Source: Rubrivivax sp.
GTDB lineage: Bacteria; Pseudomonadota; Gammaproteobacteria; Burkholderiales; Burkholderiaceae_C
Direction: 5' to 3'
Assembly (NCBI GenBank): GCA_021297985.1
Contig: JAJTGU010000043.1
Location: 1 to 32,088 of the forward strand
DNA: 32,088 bases
Under the pieces are notes generated by a model. It made no database searches and was not told the origin of the DNA. It was given only the letters and a program-made list of their open reading frames with translations. Positions 9,636 to 17,872 of this stretch are shown here, piece by piece. The position numbers and the translations under genes were made by a program. How positions within the stretch are numbered: the stretch's first letter is position 1; each line of letters opens with the position of its first letter.

Positions 9636-10229
9636 TCAGCGCTGGTGGCGCCGCCGCGCACGGCCTCCCACGAGGCCCACGACGCCAAGGCCGGCCAGCA
9701 TCAACGCCAGCGCGCCCGGCTCGGGCACGACGCTGACCGTGCCGTCGAACGCCACTTCGCGGATCTCGATCTGCAGCGACGAGCTGATCACGTCGAGTTG
9801 CACCCGCTTGACACCGACCACGGTCGCGAAGCTGTAGACCTGCGGGGCGAACTGCGACACGGCGTTGTAGACCGGCGTCGTGGCCAGCGTGCTGCCGCCA
9901 GCATTCTCGAAACTGAGCGTGAAGCTGCGCACGCCCTGGTCCGCGATGTTGATGTCGTTCCAGAGCGAGAAGCTGTCGAGGTCGTAAGCCTGGTCGAGCG
10001 TCAGCGTGATGCGGCCCGAGACGACGCCGAAGCCCGAGGCGTAGCCGTTGTACGGCGGCGCGTCGCTGACGATGCCGTCATGGACCTGGTCGATCGAGAA
10101 GTACACGTACTGACCCAGCAGGGTGCTGGCGCTGATCTGCGTGGTCTGGATCGTGGCGCCCTGGGCGCCGGCCGAGAGCAGCAGGCACGCTGCGGTGGCG
10201 AGCTGCCAGCCAAAGTGTCGACGCGACAT
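9636..10229 (-). CDS. PEP-CTERM sorting domain protein of unknown function
   Basis: This 197-residue secreted protein has a signal peptide (about 1-24, MSRRHFGWQLATAACLLLSA) and a C-terminal PEP-CTERM sorting signal: VPEPGALALMLAGLGV followed by a short hydrophobic stretch and an Arg-rich tail. Such tails are processed by exosortase and are typical of Gram-negative biofilm or exopolysaccharide producers. The middle part is beta-rich (FSLWNDINIADQGVRSFTLSF) and looks like a discoidin/F5-8-like sandwich, but I cannot assign it. I chose the ATG at 10229 over the longer frame to 10280 because GAGGAG lies six bases upstream and the signal peptide then starts at the N-terminus. It follows a second PEP-CTERM gene on the same strand. 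No exosortase gene is in the window. Confidence 0.88.
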   Translation of the reverse strand: MSRRHFGWQLATAACLLLSAGAQGATIQTTQISASTLLGQYVYFSIDQVHDGIVSDAPPYNGYASGFGVVSGRITLTLDQAYDLDSFSLWNDINIADQGVRSFTLSFENAGGSTLATTPVYNAVSQFAPQVYSFATVVGVKRVQLDVISSSLQIEIREVAFDGTVSVVPEPGALALMLAGLGVVGLVGGRARRRHQR

Positions 10230-10288
10230 CCGGAACTCCTCAAGGGGTGCCGAGCCCGATTGGAATGCCTCGGGGAGCATCTGCCAAC

Positions 10289-10303
10289 CCCCGCGTCGCG
10301 GGG
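10289..10303 (-). terminator. GC hairpin after the sugar-dehydrogenase gene
   Basis: CCCCGCG (10289-10295) and CGCGGGG (10297-10303) form a very tight inverted repeat, six bases past the stop of the PEP-CTERM dehydrogenase gene. On the minus strand the hairpin is followed by GTTGG and not by a T-run. It may weaken read-through or stabilise the 3' end between the two PEP-CTERM genes. Confidence 0.3.
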
Positions 10304-10308
10304 CCGCT

Positions 10309-11598
10309 TCAGCGCGCGGCCTGCCGCGGCCGGCCTCTCAGAACCACGAGCCCCAGCCCCGCCAGCAGCAACGCCCAGGTGCCGGGCTCAGGGATCGGCG
10401 ACAGCAGCTGCACGACCTTGCCGCCAAAGTCGACGATGTACAGCTCGCCGTTGGCGCCTTCGCCAAACGACGCGATGTTGCCCAGGTCGCCTGCGGCACC
10501 GTTGTCGATCAGCTCGGTCAGTTCTTCGCCAGCCTCCGGCCCTTGGCTGCCGTCGCCTGCCACGGACCAGATGCGGCCGCTGACGAAGTCCCCGAAGACA
10601 TAGCGGCCGAAGAGCTCCGAGCCGGCCTCGCGCACGACGTAGCCGCCGGTGATCGAAGCACCGAAGCTTCGCTCGTAGACGAAGTTCGGGTCGGTCAGGC
10701 CCGCTGGGCGCACGCCACCGATCCCGGGCGTGTTGATGTTGCCTTCGCGCCAGCGCCAGCCGAAGTTCTGGCCGCCGCCGCTGCTGCCGGGAACGATGTT
10801 GACCTCTTCAAGCCGACCTTGGCCGACGTCGGCAATCCACAGGTCGCCGGTCTGGCGGTCGAAGCTGTTGCGCCAGGGGTTGCGCAACCCGATGTTGAAG
10901 ATCTCGCCGCGGGTTCCCGCCACGCCCACGAAGGGGTTGTCGCCCGGGATCGCGTAGTTGACGTTGGGGTCGGCAAAGTCGTCACGGTTGATGTCGATCC
11001 GGAGCATCTTGCCGAGCAGGGTGTTTCGGTTCTGGCCGTTGTTCTGCGGGTCGTTGCCACCGCCGCCGTCACCCATTGCGATGAACAGGTTGTTCGCATC
11101 GCCGGGCTTGAAGCCGATCCAGCCGGCCTTGTGGTTGCCGAAATTGGGCTGGTCCACGCGCAGCACCTCGCGCCGGCTGGCCACCACCGCCGCCGAGCCG
11201 TCGGCGTTGGACAGGTAGCTGGCGATCACGCTGTCGCCATTGCCGGAATCGCTGTACTGGATGAAGAACCGACGGTAGCCGACGCTGGTCGGGTCGGCGT
11301 AGCCGGGGTCGAAGGCCAGGCCCAGCAGCCCTTGTTCGCTGCTGCGCGCCACCGGGATCGACAAGAAGGTGCTGAGGGTTCCGTCAGGCGCCGCGATGCG
11401 GATCTGGCCTTCCTTCTGCACGATGTAGACGCGGCCATCGGCCACGGGTGCCGTCGCATAGACCGGCTGCTCCAGGCCGCTGGCCACAAGCCGGGTGTCC
11501 AGCGCGTGCGCCGACCCCGCCAGCGCTGCCAACGCGAGCGCCGAGACCATGGGCAACAAGGGGCTGCGCAGTGCAGAGCGGACTGGAGTCTTGGACAT
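10309..11598 (-). CDS. PEP-CTERM glucose/sorbosone dehydrogenase-like beta-propeller (PQQ type)
   Basis: This secreted protein is of the glucose/sorbosone dehydrogenase superfamily (soluble aldose sugar dehydrogenase-like), six-bladed propellers that usually hold PQQ and calcium. The 429-residue product has a signal peptide (cut near SAHA/LDTR), then the family blocks GLLGLAFDPGY, GDGGGGNDPQNNGQN, GEIFNIGLRNPWRNSFD and LWIADVGQGRLEEVN. It ends in the sorting tail IPEPGTWALLLAGLGL plus a basic end. Longer frames start at 11703 or 11604. I chose the ATG at 11598 because AAGGA is five bases upstream and the signal peptide follows directly. Fusion of the enzyme domain to a PEP-CTERM tail suggests surface display or retention. 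Substrate and PQQ dependence are not proven. Confidence 0.9.
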   Translation of the reverse strand: MSKTPVRSALRSPLLPMVSALALAALAGSAHALDTRLVASGLEQPVYATAPVADGRVYIVQKEGQIRIAAPDGTLSTFLSIPVARSSEQGLLGLAFDPGYADPTSVGYRRFFIQYSDSGNGDSVIASYLSNADGSAAVVASRREVLRVDQPNFGNHKAGWIGFKPGDANNLFIAMGDGGGGNDPQNNGQNRNTLLGKMLRIDINRDDFADPNVNYAIPGDNPFVGVAGTRGEIFNIGLRNPWRNSFDRQTGDLWIADVGQGRLEEVNIVPGSSGGGQNFGWRWREGNINTPGIGGVRPAGLTDPNFVYERSFGASITGGYVVREAGSELFGRYVFGDFVSGRIWSVAGDGSQGPEAGEELTELIDNGAAGDLGNIASFGEGANGELYIVDFGGKVVQLLSPIPEPGTWALLLAGLGLVVLRGRPRQAAR

Positions 11599-11656
11599 CG
11601 CCATCCTTCGGATTCGGGAGGAGGCCGATGATTTGGGCAGGAGGTCCCATGAACTG

Positions 11657-11706
11657 TGCATGGACGTGCAAGCGGCGTTGCACGGTGTTGCAGCACCCCG
11701 CATGCA
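11657..11706. promoter_or_regulatory. TGCA-rich repeat cluster upstream of the PEP-CTERM dehydrogenase
   Basis: Five TGCA units start at 11657, 11667, 11679, 11689 and 11703. They include a perfect spaced inverted repeat, GTGCAA (11666-11671) and TTGCAC (11678-11683), and a near-palindrome around 11685-11698 (GGTGTTGCAGCACC). They lie in the 119-base gap between the amidohydrolase stop and the dehydrogenase start, 58-109 bases upstream of that start. The 10-14 base periodicity suits a regulator contacting one face of the helix. The inverted repeats could instead be a 3' hairpin of the amidohydrolase transcript. Confidence 0.35.
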
Positions 11707-11717
11707 CGGGGGGTGGC

Positions 11718-12956
11718 TCAGCGCCGGTCGTAGACGACGGCGCCGCCCTTCATCAGCAGGCGGATGTTGGCCTCGGGCTCGGCCAGCACGTCGGCATCCT
11801 GGGTCGGGTCGCCATCGACGATCAGCAGGTCGGCATAGGCACCGGGCACGAGCTGGCCGATGTGCGCCTCCTGGCGCATCAGCCGCGCGGCATCGAAGGT
11901 GGCCGACTGCAGGATCCGCAGCGGGCTCATCGCCGGCGTGCGCAGCCGGAACTCGCCATTATGGCGGTCGTGCATGTGGCCGAGCAGATCGGTGCCGAAA
12001 GCGACCGGCACGCCTTCGGCGACCGCGATCTTGACCGCCTCGATGCCCCGGGTCTGCACCATCGCCAGCTTGTCCAGCATCGCGTCGGACCAGCCCAGCC
12101 GGGCGCCTTCGTCGGCCAGCGCGGCGTAGGTCGACAGCGTCGGCACGAGCCAGGTGCCATGGCGCTTCATCTCGCGCGCGGTGGCTTCGTCGATCAGGTT
12201 GCCGTGTTCGATGCTGCGCACGCCCGCCTGCACCGCGCGGGTGACCGCACGCGGCGAATAGGCATGGGCCAGCGCGTACAGGTTGGCGGCTTCGGCCTCT
12301 TCGACCGCAGCGCGCAACTCTTCGACCGAGAACTGCGTGCCTTCGAGAGGGTCGCTGGGGCTGGAGATGCCGCCACCGGCCATGATCTTGATCTGGTTCG
12401 CGCCGTGGCGCACCTGCTCGCGCACCGCGCGCCGGACTTCGCCGACGCCGTCGGCGATCGCGCCCATCAGGCCGATGCCGGCGCAGGAACAGAACATCGG
12501 GGCGCCGCGCACGCCCATCGGCCGCATGTCGGCATGGCCGCCGGTCTGGCTGATGGGGAAGCCGGCAATGAACAGGCGCGGACCCTCGAACAGCCCCTTG
12601 GCAACGGCCGCCTGCAGGCCGAAATCAGCGCCCGCAGCGTCACGCACGCTGGTGAAGCCGCGCCTGAGCATTGCCGACATCACGGCCGCGCTCTCGGCCA
12701 CCGTCAGCGATGGCGCCTGGGTCGCGAGCGCGACCAGGTTGGCGCTGCTGGCGCTGACGTGCACGTGCGCGTCGATCAGCCCCGGCAGGACGACACGGCC
12801 GCCGGCGTCCAGTCGCTCGGCAACATCGTCGACGCGGATCGGCTCCTGCGTCGTCGCGACGATGCGCTCGCCTTCGATGACGATTCGGCTGCCCGGACGC
12901 AGCGTGCCGCTGGCGGCGTCGAACAGGCAGGCGTTTTCGATCAGGCGGCGCGACAT
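11718..12956 (-). CDS. Metal-dependent amidohydrolase (imidazolonepropionase/prolidase-like)
   Basis: This 412-residue amidohydrolase-superfamily enzyme probably hydrolyses an amide bond, possibly of an N-acyl amino acid or dipeptide as in Sgx9260-type members. Metal and catalytic residues are all visible: H64 and H66 in DAHVHV, K190 (the lysine usually carboxylated to bridge two metals) in QIKIMAGGG, H231 in LAHAYS, H251 in EHGN, and D323 in FGTD. The N-terminal and C-terminal ends (GGRVVLPGLID; GAYADLLIVDGDP) form the beta-sandwich typical of the family. The ATG at 12956 gives MSRRLIENACLFDAASG, the usual start. A longer open frame to 13196 runs into the lipoprotein gene and is rejected. 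It lies 20 bases after that gene. No signal peptide, so cytosolic. Confidence 0.93.
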   Translation of the reverse strand: MSRRLIENACLFDAASGTLRPGSRIVIEGERIVATTQEPIRVDDVAERLDAGGRVVLPGLIDAHVHVSASSANLVALATQAPSLTVAESAAVMSAMLRRGFTSVRDAAGADFGLQAAVAKGLFEGPRLFIAGFPISQTGGHADMRPMGVRGAPMFCSCAGIGLMGAIADGVGEVRRAVREQVRHGANQIKIMAGGGISSPSDPLEGTQFSVEELRAAVEEAEAANLYALAHAYSPRAVTRAVQAGVRSIEHGNLIDEATAREMKRHGTWLVPTLSTYAALADEGARLGWSDAMLDKLAMVQTRGIEAVKIAVAEGVPVAFGTDLLGHMHDRHNGEFRLRTPAMSPLRILQSATFDAARLMRQEAHIGQLVPGAYADLLIVDGDPTQDADVLAEPEANIRLLMKGGAVVYDRR

Positions 12957-12976
12957 CGCGGTTCTCAGGGCGGTGC

Positions 12977-13261
12977 TCAGCGTTGGGGCGGGGCGGATGC
13001 AGCCGGGTCGGCCGGCGCGGCGTTGTCGCCACGCTTGTCTTCTCCGCGGGGGATCTGGGCCGTGCCGCCGACACCCACCCGCACGCCACCGGTGCCGACC
13101 GCGACCCCACCACTGACCCCACCATCGCTGCCGACCCCGACGCTGACGCCGCCACCGGGGATGGGCAAGCCGATGCTCACGCCCATCGAGGTGCAACCGC
13201 TGGCGAGCACGAGGCCGGCCGCGGCAGAAGAGGCAATGAACCCGGCGAGAGTGCGTTTCAT
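12977..13261 (-). CDS. Small glycine-rich lipoprotein, unknown function
   Basis: This 94-residue protein has a lipoprotein-type signal (basic MKRT, a hydrophobic stretch, then LASGC) with the likely acylated cysteine at C23. Residues 27-66 are a low-complexity Gly/Val segment with alternating GGVSVGVGSDGG-like units. The last 28 residues are charged and Ala/Pro-rich (PRGEDKRGDNAAP). Similar tiny Gly-rich lipoproteins are common in Burkholderiales, but no function is known to me. It starts 20 bases after the nitronate monooxygenase-like gene and ends 20 bases before the amidohydrolase, on the same strand, so it may be part of that transcript. The ribosome binding site is weak (GCAGG next to the ATG). 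The alternating Gly/Val run could also reflect a slippage-prone repeat. Confidence 0.72.
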   Translation of the reverse strand: MKRTLAGFIASSAAAGLVLASGCTSMGVSIGLPIPGGGVSVGVGSDGGVSGGVAVGTGGVRVGVGGTAQIPRGEDKRGDNAAPADPAASAPPQR

Positions 13262-13281
13262 CCTGCCAGCGTAGTCGCCCC

Positions 13282-14259
13282 TCAGGCCGGCGACAAGCGG
13301 GCGTTCACCCGATCCTGCGCGGCGCGCATCTCGCGCTCCAGTCGCGCGACCAGTTCGCCGGCACCGACCACCGCCTTGACCGGTGCGATGCCCTGGCCGC
13401 AGCCCCAGATGTCCTTCCAGGCCTTCTTCGCGCCGTCGCCGCCGCCAAAGCTCATCTTGCTCGGGTCGCTCTCGGGCAGGTTGTCGGGGTCCAGCCCGGC
13501 GTTGCGGACGCTGGGCTTGAGGTAGTTGCCGTGAACGCCGGTGAACAGGCTTGAGTAGACGATGTCGTCACTCGTGCCGTCGACGATGGCGTTCTTGTAC
13601 GCATCGCTGGCGCGGGCCTCGTGGGTCGCGATGAAGGCCGAGCCGATGTACGCGAAGTCGGCGCCACAAGCCAGCGCCGCCAGCACGGCGTCGCCACCGG
13701 CCATCGCGCCCGACAACGCGAGCGGGCCTTCGAACCATTCGCGAATCTCGGCCACCAGCGCAAACGGGCTCTTGGTGCCGGCGTGGCCTCCGGCCCCCGC
13801 GGCGACCGCGATCAGCCCGTCGGCTCCCTTGGCGACGGCCTTCTGGGCATGGGCGTTGTTGATGATGTCGTGCAGCACCACGCCGCCCCAGGCGTGCACC
13901 GCCTGGTTGACGTCCTCACGAGCCCCCAGGCTGGTGATGACGATGGGCACCTTCCAGCGCGAACAGACCTCCATGTCGTGTTCGAGCCGGTCGTTGCTCT
14001 TGTGCACGATCTGGTTGATGGCGTACGGCGCCGCAGGCCGCTCGGGGTGGGCGCGGTCCCAGGCGGCGAGGCCTTCGGTGACCTCGTGCAGCCACTCGTC
14101 GAGCTGCGCCGCCGGGCGCGCGTTCAGTGCCGGCATCGAGCCGACGACACCGGCGCAGCACTGCGCGATCACGAGCTTGGGGTTGGAGATGATGAACAGC
14201 GGCGCGCCGATGATCGGCAGCGGTACGCGCGCAAGCGCGCCAGGCAGGGTTCGGGTCAT
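13282..14259 (-). CDS. Nitronate monooxygenase family FMN protein
   Basis: This 325-residue TIM-barrel flavoprotein is of the nitronate monooxygenase/2-nitropropane dioxygenase-like family, enzymes that oxidise alkyl nitronates with FMN and oxygen. The barrel start PLPIIGAPLFIIS (14-26) and GAGGHAG (155-161, with the catalytic-type H159) are visible. The FMN-phosphate region LSGAMAGGDAVLAALACGAD (182-201) and GSAFIATHEA also fit. The C-terminal part (GGGDGAKKAWKDIWGCGQG) is typical of the subgroup often annotated as enoyl-ACP reductase II-like or NMO. It starts two bases after the stop of the acyl-CoA dehydrogenase, so the two are surely co-transcribed. That context hints at an acyl-CoA-linked or detoxifying role; the true substrate is unknown. 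Confidence 0.9.
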   Translation of the reverse strand: MTRTLPGALARVPLPIIGAPLFIISNPKLVIAQCCAGVVGSMPALNARPAAQLDEWLHEVTEGLAAWDRAHPERPAAPYAINQIVHKSNDRLEHDMEVCSRWKVPIVITSLGAREDVNQAVHAWGGVVLHDIINNAHAQKAVAKGADGLIAVAAGAGGHAGTKSPFALVAEIREWFEGPLALSGAMAGGDAVLAALACGADFAYIGSAFIATHEARASDAYKNAIVDGTSDDIVYSSLFTGVHGNYLKPSVRNAGLDPDNLPESDPSKMSFGGGDGAKKAWKDIWGCGQGIAPVKAVVGAGELVARLEREMRAAQDRVNARLSPA

Positions 14260-14261
14260 GT

Positions 14262-16037
14262 TCAGAAGGCTTCCAGCGCCAGGCCGGTCACGGTGTCGGC
14301 GCCATGGACGATGCTGTCGGCCAGCGCCGGCGCGCGGTTGAGGATGTGCTCGGCATAGAACCGCGCAGTGACGACCTTGGCCTGCATGAAGGCCGCGTGG
14401 TCGCCCGCAGCCAGCCGCTGCTCGGCCGCGAGCAGGGCACGCGCCATCTGCCAGCCGGCGACGGTGGTGCCGGCGAGCATCAGGTAGGGCACGCTGCCGG
14501 CGAAGGCGGCGTTCGGGTTGGCCCGGGTCTCGCGGGCGATGAAGTCGACCGCCGCCAGAAAGGCCTGGCGCGCCGCCGTCAGATGGCGCCGCATCGACTG
14601 GGCGGCGATGCTGCCGCTGCTGGCCAGCTCGCCCTCGGTCGCCTCGATCTGCTCCGCAATGCCGCGTGCCATCGCACCCCCGTCACGCGCCGTCTTGCGC
14701 CCCACGAGGTCATTGGCCTGGATGGCCGTCGTGCCTTCGTAGATGGTCAGGATCTTGGCGTCGCGCAGGTGCTGGGCGGCCCCGGTTTCCTCGATGAAGC
14801 CCATGCCGCCATGCACCTGCACGCCGAGGCTCGCGACCTCCAGCGCCATCTCGGTCGACAGGCCCTTGATCAGGGGCACGAGGAACTCGTAGAAGGCCTG
14901 GTTCTGCTTGCGCAGTTCGGCGTCGGGATGCGCGTGAGCCGCGTCGAAGGCAGCGGCTCCGACCAGGGCCATCGCCCGGCAGGCCTCGGTGTGCGCGCGC
15001 ATCGTCATCAGCATGCGCCGCACGTCCGGGTGGTGCACGATGGCCGCCGCGTGCGGCAGCGAGCCATCGACCGGTCGGCTCTGCACACGGTCGCGTGCAT
15101 AGCCGACGGCCTGCTGATAGGCCCGCTCGGCCAGCGCGATGCCCTGGATGCCGACGCCGAATCGCGCCGCGTTCATCATGATGAACATGATCTCCAGGCC
15201 GCGGTTCTCGTGGCCGACCAGCTGCCCCACCGCGCCCCCACGGTCGCCGTACTGGAGCACGGCCGTCGGGCTGGCCTTGATGCCGAGCTTGTGTTCGATG
15301 CTGACGCAGTGCACGTCGTTGCGCGTGCCGTCGGCCAGCCGCTTGGGCACGAGGAACAACGAGATGCCCTTGACGCCTTCGGGTGCACCGACCACGCGAG
15401 CCAGCACCAGGTGGGCGATGTTGTCGGTGTAGTCGTGCTCGCCGAAGGTGATGTAGATCTTGGTGCCGAAGATCTTGTAGCTGCCGTCGGGCTGCGGCTC
15501 GGCGCGCGTGCGCACGGCCGCCAGGTCGCTGCCGGCCTGTGGCTCGGTCAGGTTCATCGAGCCGGTGACGCGTCCATCGATCATGGCCGGGATCCAGGTC
15601 GCCTTCTGTTCCGACGAGCCGGCGGTCAGCAGCGCCTCGATGGCACCGTCGGTCAACAGCGGACACAGCGCAAAGCTCATGTTCGCGCTCTGCACCATCT
15701 CGTTGCAGGCGGCCGCGATGAGCTTGGGCAGGCCCTGGCCGCCGAACTCGGCCGGGTGCTGCAGGCCCTGCCAACCCCCGTCGACATAGGCCTTGAACGC
15801 GGCCTTGAAGCCAGGCGTCGTGACGACGTTGCCGTCCTTCCAGTACGACGGATTCTTGTCCCCCTCGCGGTTCAGCGGGGCCACCACGGCCTCGTTGAGC
15901 TTGGCGCATTCGTCCAGCACCGCGGCGGCGGTGTCGAGGCCGGCGTCCTCGTGGCCGGGAAACTGCGCCACGGCCTCAAGGCCGGCGAGCTCCTTCATCA
16001 CGAACAGCATGTCCTGCACGGGGGCGCGGTAGGTCAT
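14262..16037 (-). CDS. Acyl-CoA dehydrogenase, DmdC-like long form
   Basis: This FAD enzyme introduces a trans-2 double bond into an acyl-CoA and gives electrons to ETF. At 591 residues it belongs to the long subgroup with an extra C-terminal domain, like 3-methylmercaptopropionyl-CoA dehydrogenase (DmdC). Visible features are MNLTEPQAGSD (161-171) at the flavin/substrate site, QVHGGMGFIEETGAAQ (407-422), and the catalytic glutamate E434 in YEGTTAIQ. I chose the ATG at 16037 rather than 16166 because AGGAGA precedes it and MTYRAPVQDMLF is the common N-terminus of this group. etfA/etfB lie directly upstream on the same strand, matching its electron acceptor. The actual acyl substrate cannot be told from the sequence. 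Confidence 0.94.
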   Translation of the reverse strand: MTYRAPVQDMLFVMKELAGLEAVAQFPGHEDAGLDTAAAVLDECAKLNEAVVAPLNREGDKNPSYWKDGNVVTTPGFKAAFKAYVDGGWQGLQHPAEFGGQGLPKLIAAACNEMVQSANMSFALCPLLTDGAIEALLTAGSSEQKATWIPAMIDGRVTGSMNLTEPQAGSDLAAVRTRAEPQPDGSYKIFGTKIYITFGEHDYTDNIAHLVLARVVGAPEGVKGISLFLVPKRLADGTRNDVHCVSIEHKLGIKASPTAVLQYGDRGGAVGQLVGHENRGLEIMFIMMNAARFGVGIQGIALAERAYQQAVGYARDRVQSRPVDGSLPHAAAIVHHPDVRRMLMTMRAHTEACRAMALVGAAAFDAAHAHPDAELRKQNQAFYEFLVPLIKGLSTEMALEVASLGVQVHGGMGFIEETGAAQHLRDAKILTIYEGTTAIQANDLVGRKTARDGGAMARGIAEQIEATEGELASSGSIAAQSMRRHLTAARQAFLAAVDFIARETRANPNAAFAGSVPYLMLAGTTVAGWQMARALLAAEQRLAAGDHAAFMQAKVVTARFYAEHILNRAPALADSIVHGADTVTGLALEAF

Positions 16038-16060
16038 GGCGGTGTCTCCTGCAAAAGCGA

Positions 16061-16087
16061 CAAGGGCGCCAGCCTCGGGCGCCCTTG
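16061..16087 (-). terminator. Strong hairpin between etfA and the acyl-CoA dehydrogenase
   Basis: A perfect 10-bp stem, CAAGGGCGCC (16061-16070) with GGCGCCCTTG (16078-16087), closes a 7-base loop, 15 bases after the etfA stop. Read on the minus strand it is followed by TCGCTTTTGC, a short T-rich run. It may be a partial terminator or an RNA-stability element that sets lower expression of the dehydrogenase than of ETF. Confidence 0.55.
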
Positions 16088-16101
16088 CAAGGGGGTGACG
16101 T

Positions 16102-17034
16102 TCAGAGGCTGGCCACCAGCTCCGGCACGGCGGTGAACAGATCGGCCTCAAGGCCGTAGTCGGCAACGCTGAAGATCGGCGCCTCGGGATCCTTGTTGAT
16201 CGCGACGATGACCTTGCTGTCCTTCATGCCGGCCAGATGCTGGATCGCGCCGCTGATGCCGGCCGCGATGTAGAGCTGCGGCGCGACGATCTTGCCGGTC
16301 TGCCCGACCTGCCAGTCGTTGGGCGCATAACCGGCGTCGACCGCCGCGCGGCTGGCACCCAGTGCCGCGCCGAGCTTGTCGGCCAGCGGCGTCAGCACCT
16401 CGTTGAACTTGTCGCTCGAACCCAGTGCGCGTCCGCCGCTGACGATGATCTTGGCCGCTGTCAGCTCGGGCCGGTCGAGCTTGGCGATCTCGGAGCTGAG
16501 GAAGCTCGCCCGGTCCGAAGCCGCCACGGCCGCCAGCGATTCGACCGCCGCACCGCCGCCGGTTGCCGCTGCAGGATCGAAACCCGTGGTGCGCACGGTG
16601 ATCACGATCTGCTTGTCCAGCGACTTGACGGTGGCGATCGCGTTGCCGGCGTAGATCGGACGCTCGAAGGTGTCCGGCGCCACCACCTTGCTCGCGTCGG
16701 AGATCTGGCCCACGTCCAGCAGCGCGGCGACACGCGGCGCCACGTTCTTGCCACTCGCGGTGGCCGGGAACAGGATGTGGCTGTAGCCCGCGGCCACGGC
16801 CAGCACCTGCGCGGCGACGTTTTCCGCCAGGCCGTGGCCGAGGCCAGCGCCGTCGGCGTGCAGGACCTTGGCGACGCCGACGATCTGTGCGGCCGCCTGG
16901 GCCGCCGCAGCGGAACCTTCGCCCGCCACCAGCACGTGGACGTCGCCGCCGCAGGCCAGCGCGGCCGTCACGGTGTTGAGCGTTGCGCCCTTGATCGACG
17001 CGTTGTCGTGTTCGGCAATGACAAGAGCAGCCAT
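16102..17034 (-). CDS. etfA: Electron transfer flavoprotein, alpha subunit
   Basis: The FAD-carrying subunit of ETF takes electrons from acyl-CoA dehydrogenases and hands them to ETF-ubiquinone oxidoreductase. The 310-residue protein is of normal length. The C-terminal FAD domain shows SGGRALG (199-205), QVGQTGK (242-248), [19 protein letters not shown] (251-269) and the end motif [16 protein letters not shown]. The N-terminal domain (about 1-185) is the usual nucleotide-fold half that pairs with EtfB. It starts two bases after the etfB stop, so the two are translationally linked. The partner dehydrogenase gene follows after a hairpin. No oddities seen. Confidence 0.96.
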   Translation of the reverse strand: MAALVIAEHDNASIKGATLNTVTAALACGGDVHVLVAGEGSAAAAQAAAQIVGVAKVLHADGAGLGHGLAENVAAQVLAVAAGYSHILFPATASGKNVAPRVAALLDVGQISDASKVVAPDTFERPIYAGNAIATVKSLDKQIVITVRTTGFDPAAATGGGAAVESLAAVAASDRASFLSSEIAKLDRPELTAAKIIVSGGRALGSSDKFNEVLTPLADKLGAALGASRAAVDAGYAPNDWQVGQTGKIVAPQLYIAAGISGAIQHLAGMKDSKVIVAINKDPEAPIFSVADYGLEADLFTAVPELVASL

Positions 17035-17036
17035 GG

Positions 17037-17786
17037 TCAGATCACCTTCGCTTCATTCTTGAGCTTGGCCACCAGCGTGGCGACATCGGGCACCTTGATG
17101 CCGGCACCCCGCTTGGGCGGCTCGCTGACCTTCAGGGTCTGAACGCGTGGCGCGACGTCCACGCCCAGATCGGCGGGCTTGACGACCTCGAGCGTCTTCT
17201 TCTTGGCCTTCATGATGTTGGGCAAGGTCACGTAGCGCGGCTCGTTCAGGCGCAGGTCGGTGGTGACGATCGCCGGCAGCACGAGGCGCAGCTTCTCCAG
17301 TCCGCCGTCGACCTCACGCGTGACGGTCAGGCCCTCGGCATCGGCCTCAAGCTTGCTCGCAAACGTGGCCTGCGGCCAGCCCAGCAGGGCCGCCAGCATC
17401 TGGCCGGTCTGGTTGCAGTCGTCGTCGATGGCCTGCTTGCCCAGGATCACCAGCCCCGGCTGTTCCTTGTCGACCAGCGCCTTCAGCAGCTTGGCGACGG
17501 CCAGCGGCTGCAGTTCGGCATCGGTTTCGACCAGGATGGCGCGGTCGGCGCCGATGGCCATCGCCGTGCGCAGCGTCTCCTGGCACTGGGTGACGCCGCA
17601 GGACACCGCGACGATCTCGGTCGCGACGCCCTTTTCCTTCAGGCGGACCGCCTCTTCGACGGCGATCTCGTCGAAGGGGTTCATGCTCATCTTGACGTTG
17701 GCGATGTCCACGCCCGTGCCGTCGCTCTTGACGCGCACCTTGACGTTGTAGTCCACCACCCGCTTGACCGGGACCAGCACCTTCAT
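17037..17786 (-). CDS. etfB: Electron transfer flavoprotein, beta subunit
   Basis: The AMP-binding subunit of ETF pairs with EtfA. The 249-residue protein starts [16 protein letters not shown], as in most proteobacterial EtfB. It includes [20 protein letters not shown] and the EtfB signature region around [20 protein letters not shown] and [19 protein letters not shown]. The longer open frame to 17936 is rejected because the ATG at 17786 fits the family start and has GGAG upstream. It is the first gene of etfB-etfA-acyl-CoA dehydrogenase. A TetR-type operator lies about 90 bases upstream, so transcription is probably controlled by a fatty-acid or acyl-CoA responsive repressor. A -10-like TAGAAT (minus strand, 17831-17836) is present without a clear -35. 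Confidence 0.96.
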   Translation of the reverse strand: MKVLVPVKRVVDYNVKVRVKSDGTGVDIANVKMSMNPFDEIAVEEAVRLKEKGVATEIVAVSCGVTQCQETLRTAMAIGADRAILVETDAELQPLAVAKLLKALVDKEQPGLVILGKQAIDDDCNQTGQMLAALLGWPQATFASKLEADAEGLTVTREVDGGLEKLRLVLPAIVTTDLRLNEPRYVTLPNIMKAKKKTLEVVKPADLGVDVAPRVQTLKVSEPPKRGAGIKVPDVATLVAKLKNEAKVI

Positions 17787-17872
17787 GAGAGACGCGCTCC
17801 TGCGTTGAAATCGAGAGAAATCCGCCCGGCATTCTAGGAGCCGACCCTGGCCGACACGGCGCCGTCGGCGAC

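Noticed and set aside
13047..13190. Gly/Val-coding stretch as a CRISPR-like or tandem DNA repeat
   Set aside because: Units are irregular in length and sequence, with no spacer structure; it is protein low complexity.
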